Below, one piece after another: positions 8,357 through 15,824 of a DNA stretch of 64,000 nt. Below the pieces are notes generated by a model. It made no database searches and was not told where the DNA came from. It worked only from the letters and a program-made list of their open reading frames with translations. Made by a program: the position numbers and the translations under genes. The number at the start of each line of letters is the position of its first letter. The stretch's first letter is position 1. Source of the DNA: a bacterium (GTDB lineage Bacteria > Methylomirabilota > Methylomirabilia > Methylomirabilales > 2-02-FULL-66-22); contig JAKPQH010000180.1 in NCBI GenBank assembly GCA_029580855.1, positions 1 to 64,000 on the forward strand. The letters run 5' to 3'.

Positions 8357-9859
8357 ATGGGCATGGGCAGCTCGCACAACGAGACGGAGATCGCCATCAT
8401 CGGCGGCGGACCCGGCGGATATGTGGCCGCCATCCGCGCCGCCGATCTCGGACGGAACGTCGTCCTCATCGAGGAGCGGGATCGCCTGGGCGGGGTGTGC
8501 CTGATCGAGGGGTGCATTCCCTCCAAGGCCCTCATCAACGTCGTGGACCTGGCGGAATCCGCCCGGGCGGCGAGGAAGATGGGTCTCACGTTCGGCGAGG
8601 TGTCCACGAATCTGGACGCGCTTCGCCGCTGGAGTGACAGCGTCGTGGACACCCTCACCAAAGGGGTGGACGGCCTGTTGAAGAGGCGCGGGGTTGAAGT
8701 GGTGCACGGGCGGGCGCGTTTTGTCGACAATCGCACGCTGGCGGTGGAGGGCGCGCACCCCGCCACCCTCGCATTCCGGAATTGCATCATCGCCACGGGG
8801 TCCGACATCAACCGGCTTCCGGCCGGTCAGCATCTCCCCCTCTGGTCCTCGGCGGAGGCGCTCCGCATCCCGGAGGTGCCGGCGCGGCTCGTCGTCGTCG
8901 GCGGCGGCTACATCGGGCTCGAGATGGGGCTGGTCTATGCGGGACTCGGCTCCCAGGTGACCGTGGTCGAATTTTTCCCGCGCCTGCTCCCGGGGGCGGA
9001 CCAGGACCTCGTCGACGTGGTGGTGAAGAGTTGCGAGAGGCGATTCCACCGCATCATGACCGAATCCCGGGTGGTGGACATCCAGAAAGGGGGCGGCGGG
9101 TACGTCGTCACCGTCGAGTACCAAGGCCAGAAGCTGACCCAGGAGTGCGACCAGATCCTCGTCGCCGTCGGGCGGCGCCCCAACACCGATAAGCTGGGAT
9201 TGGAGCACACCGCCATCCGACCCGACCGGCGGGGCTTCATCCAGGTGAACCCGTGCGGACGGACCGCCGAAGAGCACATCTTCGCCATCGGCGACGTGAC
9301 GCCGGGCCCGATGCTGGCCCACAAGGCCAGCCACGAAGGCAAGGTGACGGCAGAGGTGATCGCCGGCCATCATGCCACGGTCGCCGAGAACCCCCCCATC
9401 CCCGCCGTGGTGTTCACCGACCCGGAACTCGCGTGGACCGGCCTGACCGAGCGGGACGCGGCCGAGCAGGGCCTGACGGTCGACGTCGCGCGCTTCCCCC
9501 TGCTGGCATCCGGGCGGGCGCGAACCATGGGTCGAACCGACGGGTTGGTCAAAATCATCGCCGACCCCGACTCCCGGCGTGTGCTCGGGGTCGGCATGGT
9601 CGGCCCCCACGTATCGGAGCTGATCGCCGAGGGAACCCTTGCGGTGCAGCTCGGCGCCACCGTGGACGACGTCATGGTGACCATTCACCCGCACCCCACC
9701 GTCTCGGAGGCCATCATGGAGGCCGCCGAGGTTGCCGCGGGTGTGCCGATTCACATCAATCCGCCCCGACGGCCGGACGGCGCCCTGCGCGTGCGCGCCC
9801 ATGTCAATCCGCGCAACAGACAGGGGGGATGCGAGGGGTGCCCTCTCGAACACACGTGA
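8357..9859 (+). CDS. lpdA: Dihydrolipoyl dehydrogenase (E3)
   Basis: 500-residue FAD disulfide oxidoreductase that reoxidises dihydrolipoyl groups of 2-oxoacid dehydrogenase or glycine cleavage complexes. It has the FAD motif IGGGPGGYVAA, the redox disulfide in GGVCLIEGCIPSKAL, a second nucleotide motif VVVGGGYIGLEMG, AIGDV near residue 310, and the C-terminal catalytic HPHPTVSE. The ATG at 8357 has GGAGG about 8 nt upstream. After the conserved end there is a roughly 25-residue tail ending in GGCEGCPLEHT with a Cys-x2-Cys, unusual for the family. No E1/E2 genes are in the window. Confidence 0.93.
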   Translation: MGMGSSHNETEIAIIGGGPGGYVAAIRAADLGRNVVLIEERDRLGGVCLIEGCIPSKALINVVDLAESARAARKMGLTFGEVSTNLDALRRWSDSVVDTLTKGVDGLLKRRGVEVVHGRARFVDNRTLAVEGAHPATLAFRNCIIATGSDINRLPAGQHLPLWSSAEALRIPEVPARLVVVGGGYIGLEMGLVYAGLGSQVTVVEFFPRLLPGADQDLVDVVVKSCERRFHRIMTESRVVDIQKGGGGYVVTVEYQGQKLTQECDQILVAVGRRPNTDKLGLEHTAIRPDRRGFIQVNPCGRTAEEHIFAIGDVTPGPMLAHKASHEGKVTAEVIAGHHATVAENPPIPAVVFTDPELAWTGLTERDAAEQGLTVDVARFPLLASGRARTMGRTDGLVKIIADPDSRRVLGVGMVGPHVSELIAEGTLAVQLGATVDDVMVTIHPHPTVSEAIMEAAEVAAGVPIHINPPRRPDGALRVRAHVNPRNRQGGCEGCPLEHT

Positions 9860-9898
9860 GGGTGTGCGGGAATATTTCGGCGTCGACCGCCGGCGGGC

Positions 9899-10984
9899 TT
9901 ACCGATCCGTGCAGGACAGGCACGGGTCGATGCTCTCGATGATCGCCCGGGCGCGCCCCGTCGGCTCTCCTTTGAGGGCCCGCGTCAGGAAGCACAGGTT
10001 GGCGAACGTCGGGGTTCGCACCTTCACACGCTCGGGAACGTTCGTGCCGTTCGACCGGATGTAATAGATCAACTCGCCGCGCGGCGCTTCCACCCGTCCG
10101 ATGACCTCGCGGCGCTCCTTCAGATTCGGTTCCTTCAGGTCGCCCAGGATGGGTCCGGCGGGCAATCCCGCCAGCAGCTGACCCACGATGCGAACGCTTT
10201 CGCGGGTTTCACGGGCGCGAACCATGAACCGCGCCCGCACATCGCCGTCGCTCTCCACGACCACGTCGAAGTCCGTGTCGCCGTAGGCCGCATACCGGTC
10301 TTCCCGCCGCACATCGCTGTCCACTCCGCTCCCCCGGAGCGTGGGTCCCACGGCGCCCAGCGCCAGGGCGTCCGCCCCGCTCAGGGCGCCGTATCCGGCG
10401 ACCTTCGACCCCAGCGGGCCCGACCCGCCCAGCGCGTCCACGACAAAGTCGGACAACGCCTGGAACTTCGGCAGGCTTGCCCGCAGCTCGGCTGCCAGCT
10501 CCTCCGTGAGGTCGCGCCGCACGCCGCCGATGGCGTTCACGCTGTAGTGCACCCGGTTCCCGCTGAGACGCTCCAGCAGGCCGATCAGCGTCTCCCGCTC
10601 CCTCATGATCCGGGCGAAATGGGCCCCATCGTGGACGGCGTGCGCCAAGAGGGCCAGGGACAGATAATGACTGTGCAATCGCTCCAGTTCGACAAAGATC
10701 GTCCGGATATACCTCGCCCGCGGCGGGACCTCGATCCGCATGATCTCTTCCGCGGCTTGGCAGAACGCCAGCGTGTGGATGTTGCTGCAGATGCCGCAGA
10801 TCCGCTCGGCGAGGAAGACGTCCTGCCGGTACGTCTTCGTCGCCATCAGCTCCTCCACGGCGCGGTTGACGAACCCCACCGTGACCACGGCGTCCGAGAT
10901 CCGTCCGTCCTGCACCTGCAGGTCTACGATGCTGGGTTCGAGCAGATACGGGTGGTAGGGGCCGATGGTGATGGTCTCAGTCAT
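9899..10984 (-). CDS. [NiFe]-hydrogenase large-subunit-like protein (group 4/NuoD related)
   Basis: 361 residues. Both nickel-binding motifs are intact: RICGIC at residues 61-66 and DPCLSC at 353-358, so the Ni-Fe site is expected to be real, unlike in NuoD. The protein ends three residues after the last cysteine (TDR), so it lacks the C-terminal peptide that maturation proteases remove. Sequence style (SNIHTLAFCQAAE, GSGPLGSKVAGYG) points to Ech/Hyc-type group 4 enzymes. It is the last of five collinear genes, 39 bp after the HdrB-like gene. No membrane subunit or maturation gene is in the window. Expected reaction: H2 oxidation or H+ reduction; partner unknown. Confidence 0.85.
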   Translation of the reverse strand: MTETITIGPYHPYLLEPSIVDLQVQDGRISDAVVTVGFVNRAVEELMATKTYRQDVFLAERICGICSNIHTLAFCQAAEEIMRIEVPPRARYIRTIFVELERLHSHYLSLALLAHAVHDGAHFARIMRERETLIGLLERLSGNRVHYSVNAIGGVRRDLTEELAAELRASLPKFQALSDFVVDALGGSGPLGSKVAGYGALSGADALALGAVGPTLRGSGVDSDVRREDRYAAYGDTDFDVVVESDGDVRARFMVRARETRESVRIVGQLLAGLPAGPILGDLKEPNLKERREVIGRVEAPRGELIYYIRSNGTNVPERVKVRTPTFANLCFLTRALKGEPTGRARAIIESIDPCLSCTDR

Positions 10985-11023
10985 GTGCGCTGCCCACGTA
11001 TGGCCGCCCGGCGGCCGCGCCGC

Positions 11024-11899
11024 TCATCCCCAGAAGCACTCAAAAAAGTCCTTGGTGGCTGCCGAGCGAAAGTCGAGGCACAACTCCGTCGCCGGCATGC
11101 CCAACGCCAGCGCCAGGAGCTCCAGCACGTGTACGCAAGGATACCTGACCACATCGGCGGCAAGATCGCCGGCTCCCCCCTGGCCCACCTCGAACTGATT
11201 CAAACACGCGGGGCAGCAAAACGCCAGCGCCTCCGCGTGCGTCGTGCTCACCGCCTTGAGCTTGGGCAGCAGCCGCTCCTTCAGCGCCGCATTCTTGTCG
11301 AACTGGGAGATGGGGAAGCCGCAGCACAGCTGCTCCAGACCGTAATCGACGCAGCGCGCCCCCAAGGCTTCCACCAGGCCCTTCATCATCCTCGGTTTTC
11401 GCCACGTGTCGGCGTGCGCCGTCTCCCGGAAGAGGTGGCAGCCGTAATGCAACGCCAGGGAGATGCCCACCGGTTGCGAGACCGCCTTCGCGATCCGCTC
11501 GAGCCCGACATCGTCGTGCAGGAACTCGATAAAGTGCCTGACCCGGATCGTCCCCTCGTACCGGGCCCCGACGCCGGCCAAGAGGTCTCCCACGCGGGCC
11601 TTGGCCGGCGCATCATGCCGAAGGCGGTGGTCCGCCTCGGCCAGGCTCTCGTAGCAGCCGTTGCAGAGCACGATCAGGTCCGCGCCCGCCCTTTCCGCCA
11701 GGGCCAGGTTGCGCGCCGACACGGCGAGCGTCATGTCCCGATCGGTCAGGCCGAGGACGACTGGCTCGGGGCAGCAGGAGTACCCGTCCAGATCCATGCA
11801 CGCGATCCCCAGCCGATCGAACACGCGCCTGGCGGCGGCCTCGATCCCCGGAAACCGGAGCGGGAGCACACACCCGAGGAAGAACGCCTGCTTGTTCAT
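11024..11899 (-). CDS. HdrB-like CCG-domain protein (heterodisulfide reductase subunit B family)
   Basis: 291 residues with two copies of the CCG-type cysteine pattern. The N-terminal half has FFLGC, GYSCCPEP and LCNGC; the C-terminal half has YGCH, LCCGF and FCCPACLNQFE. Such pairs bind the non-cubane [4Fe-4S] clusters that cleave disulfides in HdrB and relatives. No HdrA (flavin bifurcation) or separate HdrC is adjacent; the four-cluster protein at 12568-13056 could play the HdrC role. It lies inside the hydrogenase-like operon between the NuoC-like and large-subunit genes, implying electron exchange between the hydrogenase and a disulfide or other two-electron acceptor. Confidence 0.85.
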   Translation of the reverse strand: MNKQAFFLGCVLPLRFPGIEAAARRVFDRLGIACMDLDGYSCCPEPVVLGLTDRDMTLAVSARNLALAERAGADLIVLCNGCYESLAEADHRLRHDAPAKARVGDLLAGVGARYEGTIRVRHFIEFLHDDVGLERIAKAVSQPVGISLALHYGCHLFRETAHADTWRKPRMMKGLVEALGARCVDYGLEQLCCGFPISQFDKNAALKERLLPKLKAVSTTHAEALAFCCPACLNQFEVGQGGAGDLAADVVRYPCVHVLELLALALGMPATELCLDFRSAATKDFFECFWG

Positions 11900-11914
11900 C
11901 GCCTGCCACGGCTC

Positions 11915-12571
11915 CTACTTGTACCGCAGTTTGCCCGTTCGCCGATCGAAGCCGGCGCGCTCGTCGAACCCGGTGTGTTCCAGAAAGTCCTTGAACTCCT
12001 GCAGTCGGTCCGCGTTCGCCGAGACCAACGGGGGCGTCCTCGGCAGCCCGGCCTTCTCCCTCTTCACCGCCGACGACGGCCCCACCCGGATCGACGTGCC
12101 GCCGACCAACAGGTTCTCGACGCTCGCCCTCGCCTGGGGGATGACACCCCCGGCGAGCGGCCTGCGCAGGGGCCGCCTCCCGGCCGGCCAATCGTCGGGG
12201 AGCACCAGATTCGTCCGGCGCGCATGCCCCACGAACTGGATGCCGAACAGCTCGGCGATCTCCTTCTCGACGAGCTCCGCCGCCGGCGCCGTTCCCGTGA
12301 TGGTCTCGATGGCTCCGGCTTCCTTGGCCACGCTCGTGCGCAGGGTGAGGAGGACCCCGTCCACGGAAAAATTGTACAGCAGCTCCACATCGAGGCCCGT
12401 GTCGACCGCCACGATCGTCATGAACCTCGACCGTCCGGCGCGAAGGGCGGCGCTCGCGCCTTCCTGGATGTCTGCCGCGTCCAGGTCGATCGAGACCCGG
12501 CGCACGCCCCTGCCGTCGTGCGCGCCCGCCAGCTTCTCCTCGAGGAGCATTCGAATCGCCTCTGGCGTCAT
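11915..12571 (-). CDS. NuoC/HycE-N-terminal-like 30-kDa hydrogenase subunit
   Basis: 218 residues. The middle carries the Complex I 30-kDa signature in the form EKEIAELFGIQFVGHA followed by LVLPDDW. In Hyc- and Ech-type enzymes this domain is fused to, or next to, the large subunit and contacts the small subunit. The ATG at 12571 overlaps the stop of the preceding ferredoxin gene (ATGA), indicating translational coupling. The C-terminal 80 residues are basic and not typical of NuoC. It is a structural subunit without cofactor motifs of its own. Confidence 0.82.
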   Translation of the reverse strand: MTPEAIRMLLEEKLAGAHDGRGVRRVSIDLDAADIQEGASAALRAGRSRFMTIVAVDTGLDVELLYNFSVDGVLLTLRTSVAKEAGAIETITGTAPAAELVEKEIAELFGIQFVGHARRTNLVLPDDWPAGRRPLRRPLAGGVIPQARASVENLLVGGTSIRVGPSSAVKREKAGLPRTPPLVSANADRLQEFKDFLEHTGFDERAGFDRRTGKLRYK

Positions 12572-13056
12572 CGGTCGTCCCTCGCGCCCAGGTAGAGCCG
12601 CGCGTTCGCCTGCACGGCATCCTCCCGCGCGCACAGCCGGAGCGCACCCGAGGAACAATGCTTGACGCATTCCGGATCGCCCAGGCAGAAGTCGCACTTC
12701 ACGGCGACCTTCAATGCGGGATCGAAGATGGGGACGGACAGCGGGCACGCGACGATGCACATCTCGCACCCCACGCACTTGGACGAGTTCTGCGTGACCC
12801 AGCCCGTCTTCTCGTCCTTCTGCAGCGCCTCCGACGGACACACGGCGCAGCAGATGGCATCGTCGCAGTGCTGGCAGTTGACGGCGGCATAGCGCTCCGT
12901 CTCGCGTCCCTCGTCGAACAGGATCCGGATTCTCGACCGCGTTACGTCCATGGCACCGCAGTGCCACACGGCGCAGGCAATCTCGCAGTACCTGCAGCCG
13001 GTGCACAGGTGCGGCTCGTACACGATCACGCTCGTCCCCGGCTGACTCCGCGCCAC
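12568..13056 (-). CDS. Four-cluster [4Fe-4S] ferredoxin-like electron-transfer subunit (HycB type)
   Basis: 162 residues with four cysteine groups: CTGCRYCEIAC, CQHCDDAICCAVCP, CVGCEMCIVACP and CDFCLGDPECVKHC. This is the layout of HycB/DmsB-type polyferredoxins that wire a catalytic subunit to a partner. No Tat or Sec signal is present, so it is cytoplasmic. It follows the small-subunit gene after 71 bp and overlaps the NuoC-like gene by 4 bp. It may link the small subunit to the HdrB-like protein. Confidence 0.88.
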   Translation of the reverse strand: MARSQPGTSVIVYEPHLCTGCRYCEIACAVWHCGAMDVTRSRIRILFDEGRETERYAAVNCQHCDDAICCAVCPSEALQKDEKTGWVTQNSSKCVGCEMCIVACPLSVPIFDPALKVAVKCDFCLGDPECVKHCSSGALRLCAREDAVQANARLYLGARDDR

Positions 13057-13127
13057 CGATCCACCCCCCCCCAGCCCGCAGCAGTCACAAAAGGCTCGGA
13101 CTGATCCGGGCCAATCCCGCTACGCGT

Positions 13128-14012
13128 CTATCCGGCCGACGGCCGTCTCGCCAGCGAGGCCAGGATGCGCTTCGCCTCCCGCACCTCGCCGATGTCCTTC
13201 CGCCGGCACTCCATGCAGATGCCCAGACTGCGCTCCACCGCACCGCGGTCGGCACCCAGCGCAAGCTTCTCGTCCAGCCGGCGCAGCGCCCACGCAACCT
13301 GCGCGTCCGCCAGGTACGGCGCACCGCAGTGGAGACAGCGCCTGGCGGGAAGCTGCGCCTCCGACAGGGAGGCGTCCTTCGTCGGAAACCATTCCTTACG
13401 GCCGGCGCGAAGCTCCACGGCCTCGCTCGGGCAGACGTCCTGACACGATCCGCAGAAGATGCAATCCTTGTGCATGAACCGCACGCGGCGCCCGGCGCCG
13501 TCCCCCACGATCTCGATGGCATCGGCAGGGCACACGTGCGCGCAGGCTCCGCAACCGACGCACTTGGCTTGATCCACGTGCGGGTTGCCGCGGAAGCCCT
13601 GCGGCGTGCGTAGAAGCTCGTCCATCCCTTCGACGTTCAAATGCAGCGCATCCGCCAGCGCACCGATGATCACCTGCGGCCTGGGCGGACATCCCGTGAT
13701 GTACAGGTCGACGGGGACGATGGCGTCGATCGGCCCCGCCATCGCGTATCCGCCCTTGAAGATACCCATGGTGGCCGCGCACGATCCGACCGCCACGACG
13801 GTCTTCGGGGCCTGCAGCGCGCGGTGGGCACTTTCCAGTTCCCGCCTGGACTTCACATTGGACCCGCCGGTGACGACCAGCAGATTGGCGTCCTCCGGCC
13901 GCTCGGCAATCTCGATCCCCAACGCGGCCAGCGACACCAGCGTGGTGGCCTCCAGGACCTCGATGTCGCAGCCGTTGCAGCCGCTGGCGTCAAATCGGAA
14001 AATTCGCGCCAC
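13128..14012 (-). CDS. [NiFe]-hydrogenase small-subunit-like protein fused to a 2[4Fe-4S] ferredoxin
   Basis: 294 residues. Residues 1-130 are NuoB/EchC-like: CNGCDIEVLE, GSCAATMG and VDLYITGCPPRPQ give the four ligands of the proximal [4Fe-4S] cluster. Residues 145-205 form a ferredoxin domain (CVGCGACAHVCP, CIFCGSCQDVCP). The rest contains CLHC and CMEC pairs that may hold another metal or cluster. The GTG start at 14012 has GGGAG about 7 nt upstream. First gene of the five-gene operon. There is no Tat signal, so the complex should be cytoplasmic. Confidence 0.87.
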   Translation of the reverse strand: MARIFRFDASGCNGCDIEVLEATTLVSLAALGIEIAERPEDANLLVVTGGSNVKSRRELESAHRALQAPKTVVAVGSCAATMGIFKGGYAMAGPIDAIVPVDLYITGCPPRPQVIIGALADALHLNVEGMDELLRTPQGFRGNPHVDQAKCVGCGACAHVCPADAIEIVGDGAGRRVRFMHKDCIFCGSCQDVCPSEAVELRAGRKEWFPTKDASLSEAQLPARRCLHCGAPYLADAQVAWALRRLDEKLALGADRGAVERSLGICMECRRKDIGEVREAKRILASLARRPSAG

Positions 14013-14215
14013 CCCTGCACTCCCGGTCGCACCGTCGCGGTACGCTCACCGGATCCATACACGTCGGTCCCGATGGCGGCACGGTTGCTCAACGATCCCC
14101 GGTATCGACCTCGTTTGGAAAACAGTCTCGCCGCCCCGCCCGGTGCGCGCGACCGAGCGCTCCGACATCTCCGCGGCACCCGACCCGGCACAGGGTCTCA
14201 CAACCGCTCCGGAGA

Positions 14216-14232
14216 CGCAACCCGAAGTTGCG
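14216..14232 (-). promoter_or_regulatory. Inverted repeat in the hydrogenase operon leader/promoter
   Basis: CGCAAC-TTCGG-GTTGCG on the minus strand: a 6-bp stem about 200 nt upstream of the GTG at 14012. It may be an operator or a UUCG-type RNA hairpin. The rest of 14013-14296 has no clear gene or promoter consensus. Confidence 0.4.
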
Positions 14233-14296
14233 CTTTGTTCTCATTTCATGAGGAATCGCGCGCCGCCCGCGCGCGGGGCGAGCCGGGCATCGCACC

Positions 14297-15769
14297 TCAC
14301 CGGTAATGGCTGAAGTGCTCGACCTCCTCTTTAAGCCAGACCGGCCAGTAGCGCTCCGAGATGGGATAGGAGGCGTCGAGGGCCTGGTAGCAGCCGGGCC
14401 CGATGACCGCCCGCACGTTCGCGGGCGTGTTGTAGCAGACCCGATCCACGCCCAGGAGCGCGGCGACCTTGGCGTTGATCTCCTCCGGTGTCTTGTCGTA
14501 CGGGTTGTCCCCGCGGAACGCCCGCTGCACCGCCAGCTCGTCCAGGCAGTCCCGGCCGCGCCGCCACTCCTTAAAGGACGGGAAGAACATCGGGCCGTAG
14601 GACACCCAGAACTCCAGTGCCTTGGCGCCCGCGTTGTAGACGCTCCACACCGCGCCCCCTTCGCTCACGCTTCCCTTGACGATGGAATCGTCGCCCATGA
14701 TGATCCGCCGCCCCGCCAGAAACGAGTCCATGGCGGCGAACTTGACGGCGACCTGCATCTTCCGTTTGCTGCGGCTTGCCTCCTGGAAGGTCCGGATGGC
14801 TTGGGCCTGCTTGACCAGACCCGGCAGCAGCGGCTTGCCCAGCCCCTCGGCGATCCCATGGGAGACGCCGCGCCCCGACTCCGGGTTCGGGATCACGACG
14901 TCCGCTTCGGTGTTCCCGTACGTCTTCGCCAGCATGTGCCCCAGCCCCATCCGCAGCCGGAAGATCTCCGCCCCCCGGTACGCCGAGGCGCTGTTCCCGA
15001 AGTAGACGGCCTGAAAGGCGTCGGGCATCTCCGTCTCTGTCCGCAGCCGTCGCGTCTCCACGCCGCCGGACGAGCAGATGGTCATCTCGCCGCCGGCGTA
15101 CTCGCGCTGGGCGTGACCGCCCAGACGCCGGTGCGAGCAGCTTTCGGAGGAGGCCAGGAAGGCGTCGCCCACCGTGCCGAAGCAGAACGGCTCGAAAGCG
15201 CGACTGTCGTTCAGCGCCACGAGGCACGTCTCTGCGCCGTCGTGCACCAGGGCGGTCAGGGCGAACGTGCCCGATCCGTGCAGAAGGTCCACCAGCCTCC
15301 GCCCCGCCGCAAAGGTCAACCCCTGCTCCTCGATACAGCGGTGGAGGAGCGCTCCGAGAACCTCCGTCGCATTGACGGTGTCGAAGGTGTAGGCGTCATC
15401 GAGCTCGCCCTGCAACTCGGCGTCGTCCAGGATGCGCCCGTTCATGGTGAGCACGACGGTGTACCGCGAGTCCCGTCTCGGCTTCACCAGGATGGGCTCG
15501 GCGTTGCGCTTCTCCGGGATCTTGTTCTTGGTGTAGCCCACGTTGCCGATGGCGGCCACGGGCTCCAAGTCCTGGAAGATGCGCAGCGTCTCTTCCTCTA
15601 CAACATCCGCAATCCCGCCGATCCCCTTGTGGATGTGAATGCCCTTCACCCCGCCGACCGCCAAGCCGGCGCTCGCCTTGCCGCGGTGCTGCACCGCCCC
15701 CGTGGCGAGGAAGGTTTTCTGGACGAGATCCGTGTCCCCGGGGCTGTAGCAGCCCGTGATGCCGTCCAT
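14297..15769 (-). CDS. PurF-like protein, glutaminase site lost, PRPP loop kept
   Basis: 490 residues aligning end to end with amidophosphoribosyltransferase but diverged. Where PurF has the nucleophile in CGIVG, this protein has MDGITGC, so Asp replaces Cys1; the only nearby Cys is four residues later. The PurF Arg in GHVRYST is Gly here (GNVGYTK). HRGKASAG and the Asn-Gly of MNGRI remain. The PRPP loop is well kept (IIMGDDSIVKGSVSEGG), so nucleotide or phosphoribosyl binding may persist without glutamine hydrolysis. AAGGAG lies 8 nt before the ATG. It precedes the hydrogenase-like operon on the same strand (285-bp gap) and follows argS. Possible roles: ammonia-dependent transferase or regulator; undetermined. 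Confidence 0.8.
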   Translation of the reverse strand: MDGITGCYSPGDTDLVQKTFLATGAVQHRGKASAGLAVGGVKGIHIHKGIGGIADVVEEETLRIFQDLEPVAAIGNVGYTKNKIPEKRNAEPILVKPRRDSRYTVVLTMNGRILDDAELQGELDDAYTFDTVNATEVLGALLHRCIEEQGLTFAAGRRLVDLLHGSGTFALTALVHDGAETCLVALNDSRAFEPFCFGTVGDAFLASSESCSHRRLGGHAQREYAGGEMTICSSGGVETRRLRTETEMPDAFQAVYFGNSASAYRGAEIFRLRMGLGHMLAKTYGNTEADVVIPNPESGRGVSHGIAEGLGKPLLPGLVKQAQAIRTFQEASRSKRKMQVAVKFAAMDSFLAGRRIIMGDDSIVKGSVSEGGAVWSVYNAGAKALEFWVSYGPMFFPSFKEWRRGRDCLDELAVQRAFRGDNPYDKTPEEINAKVAALLGVDRVCYNTPANVRAVIGPGCYQALDASYPISERYWPVWLKEEVEHFSHYR

Positions 15770-15824
15770 GCGGTTTCTCCTTACCCTCCCCGATCGACCG
15801 CGGCTTAACGCGCGCCGCCCGTGG

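Noticed and set aside
10547..12595. 682-codon plus-strand frame across the hydrogenase operon
   Set aside because: Arg/Pro-rich shadow; three recognised minus-strand genes with cofactor motifs occupy the same DNA.
14013..14296. Sigma-54 promoter for the hydrogenase operon
   Set aside because: The nearest look-alike (GGCAC and TTGC) has the wrong spacing and lies on the other strand.
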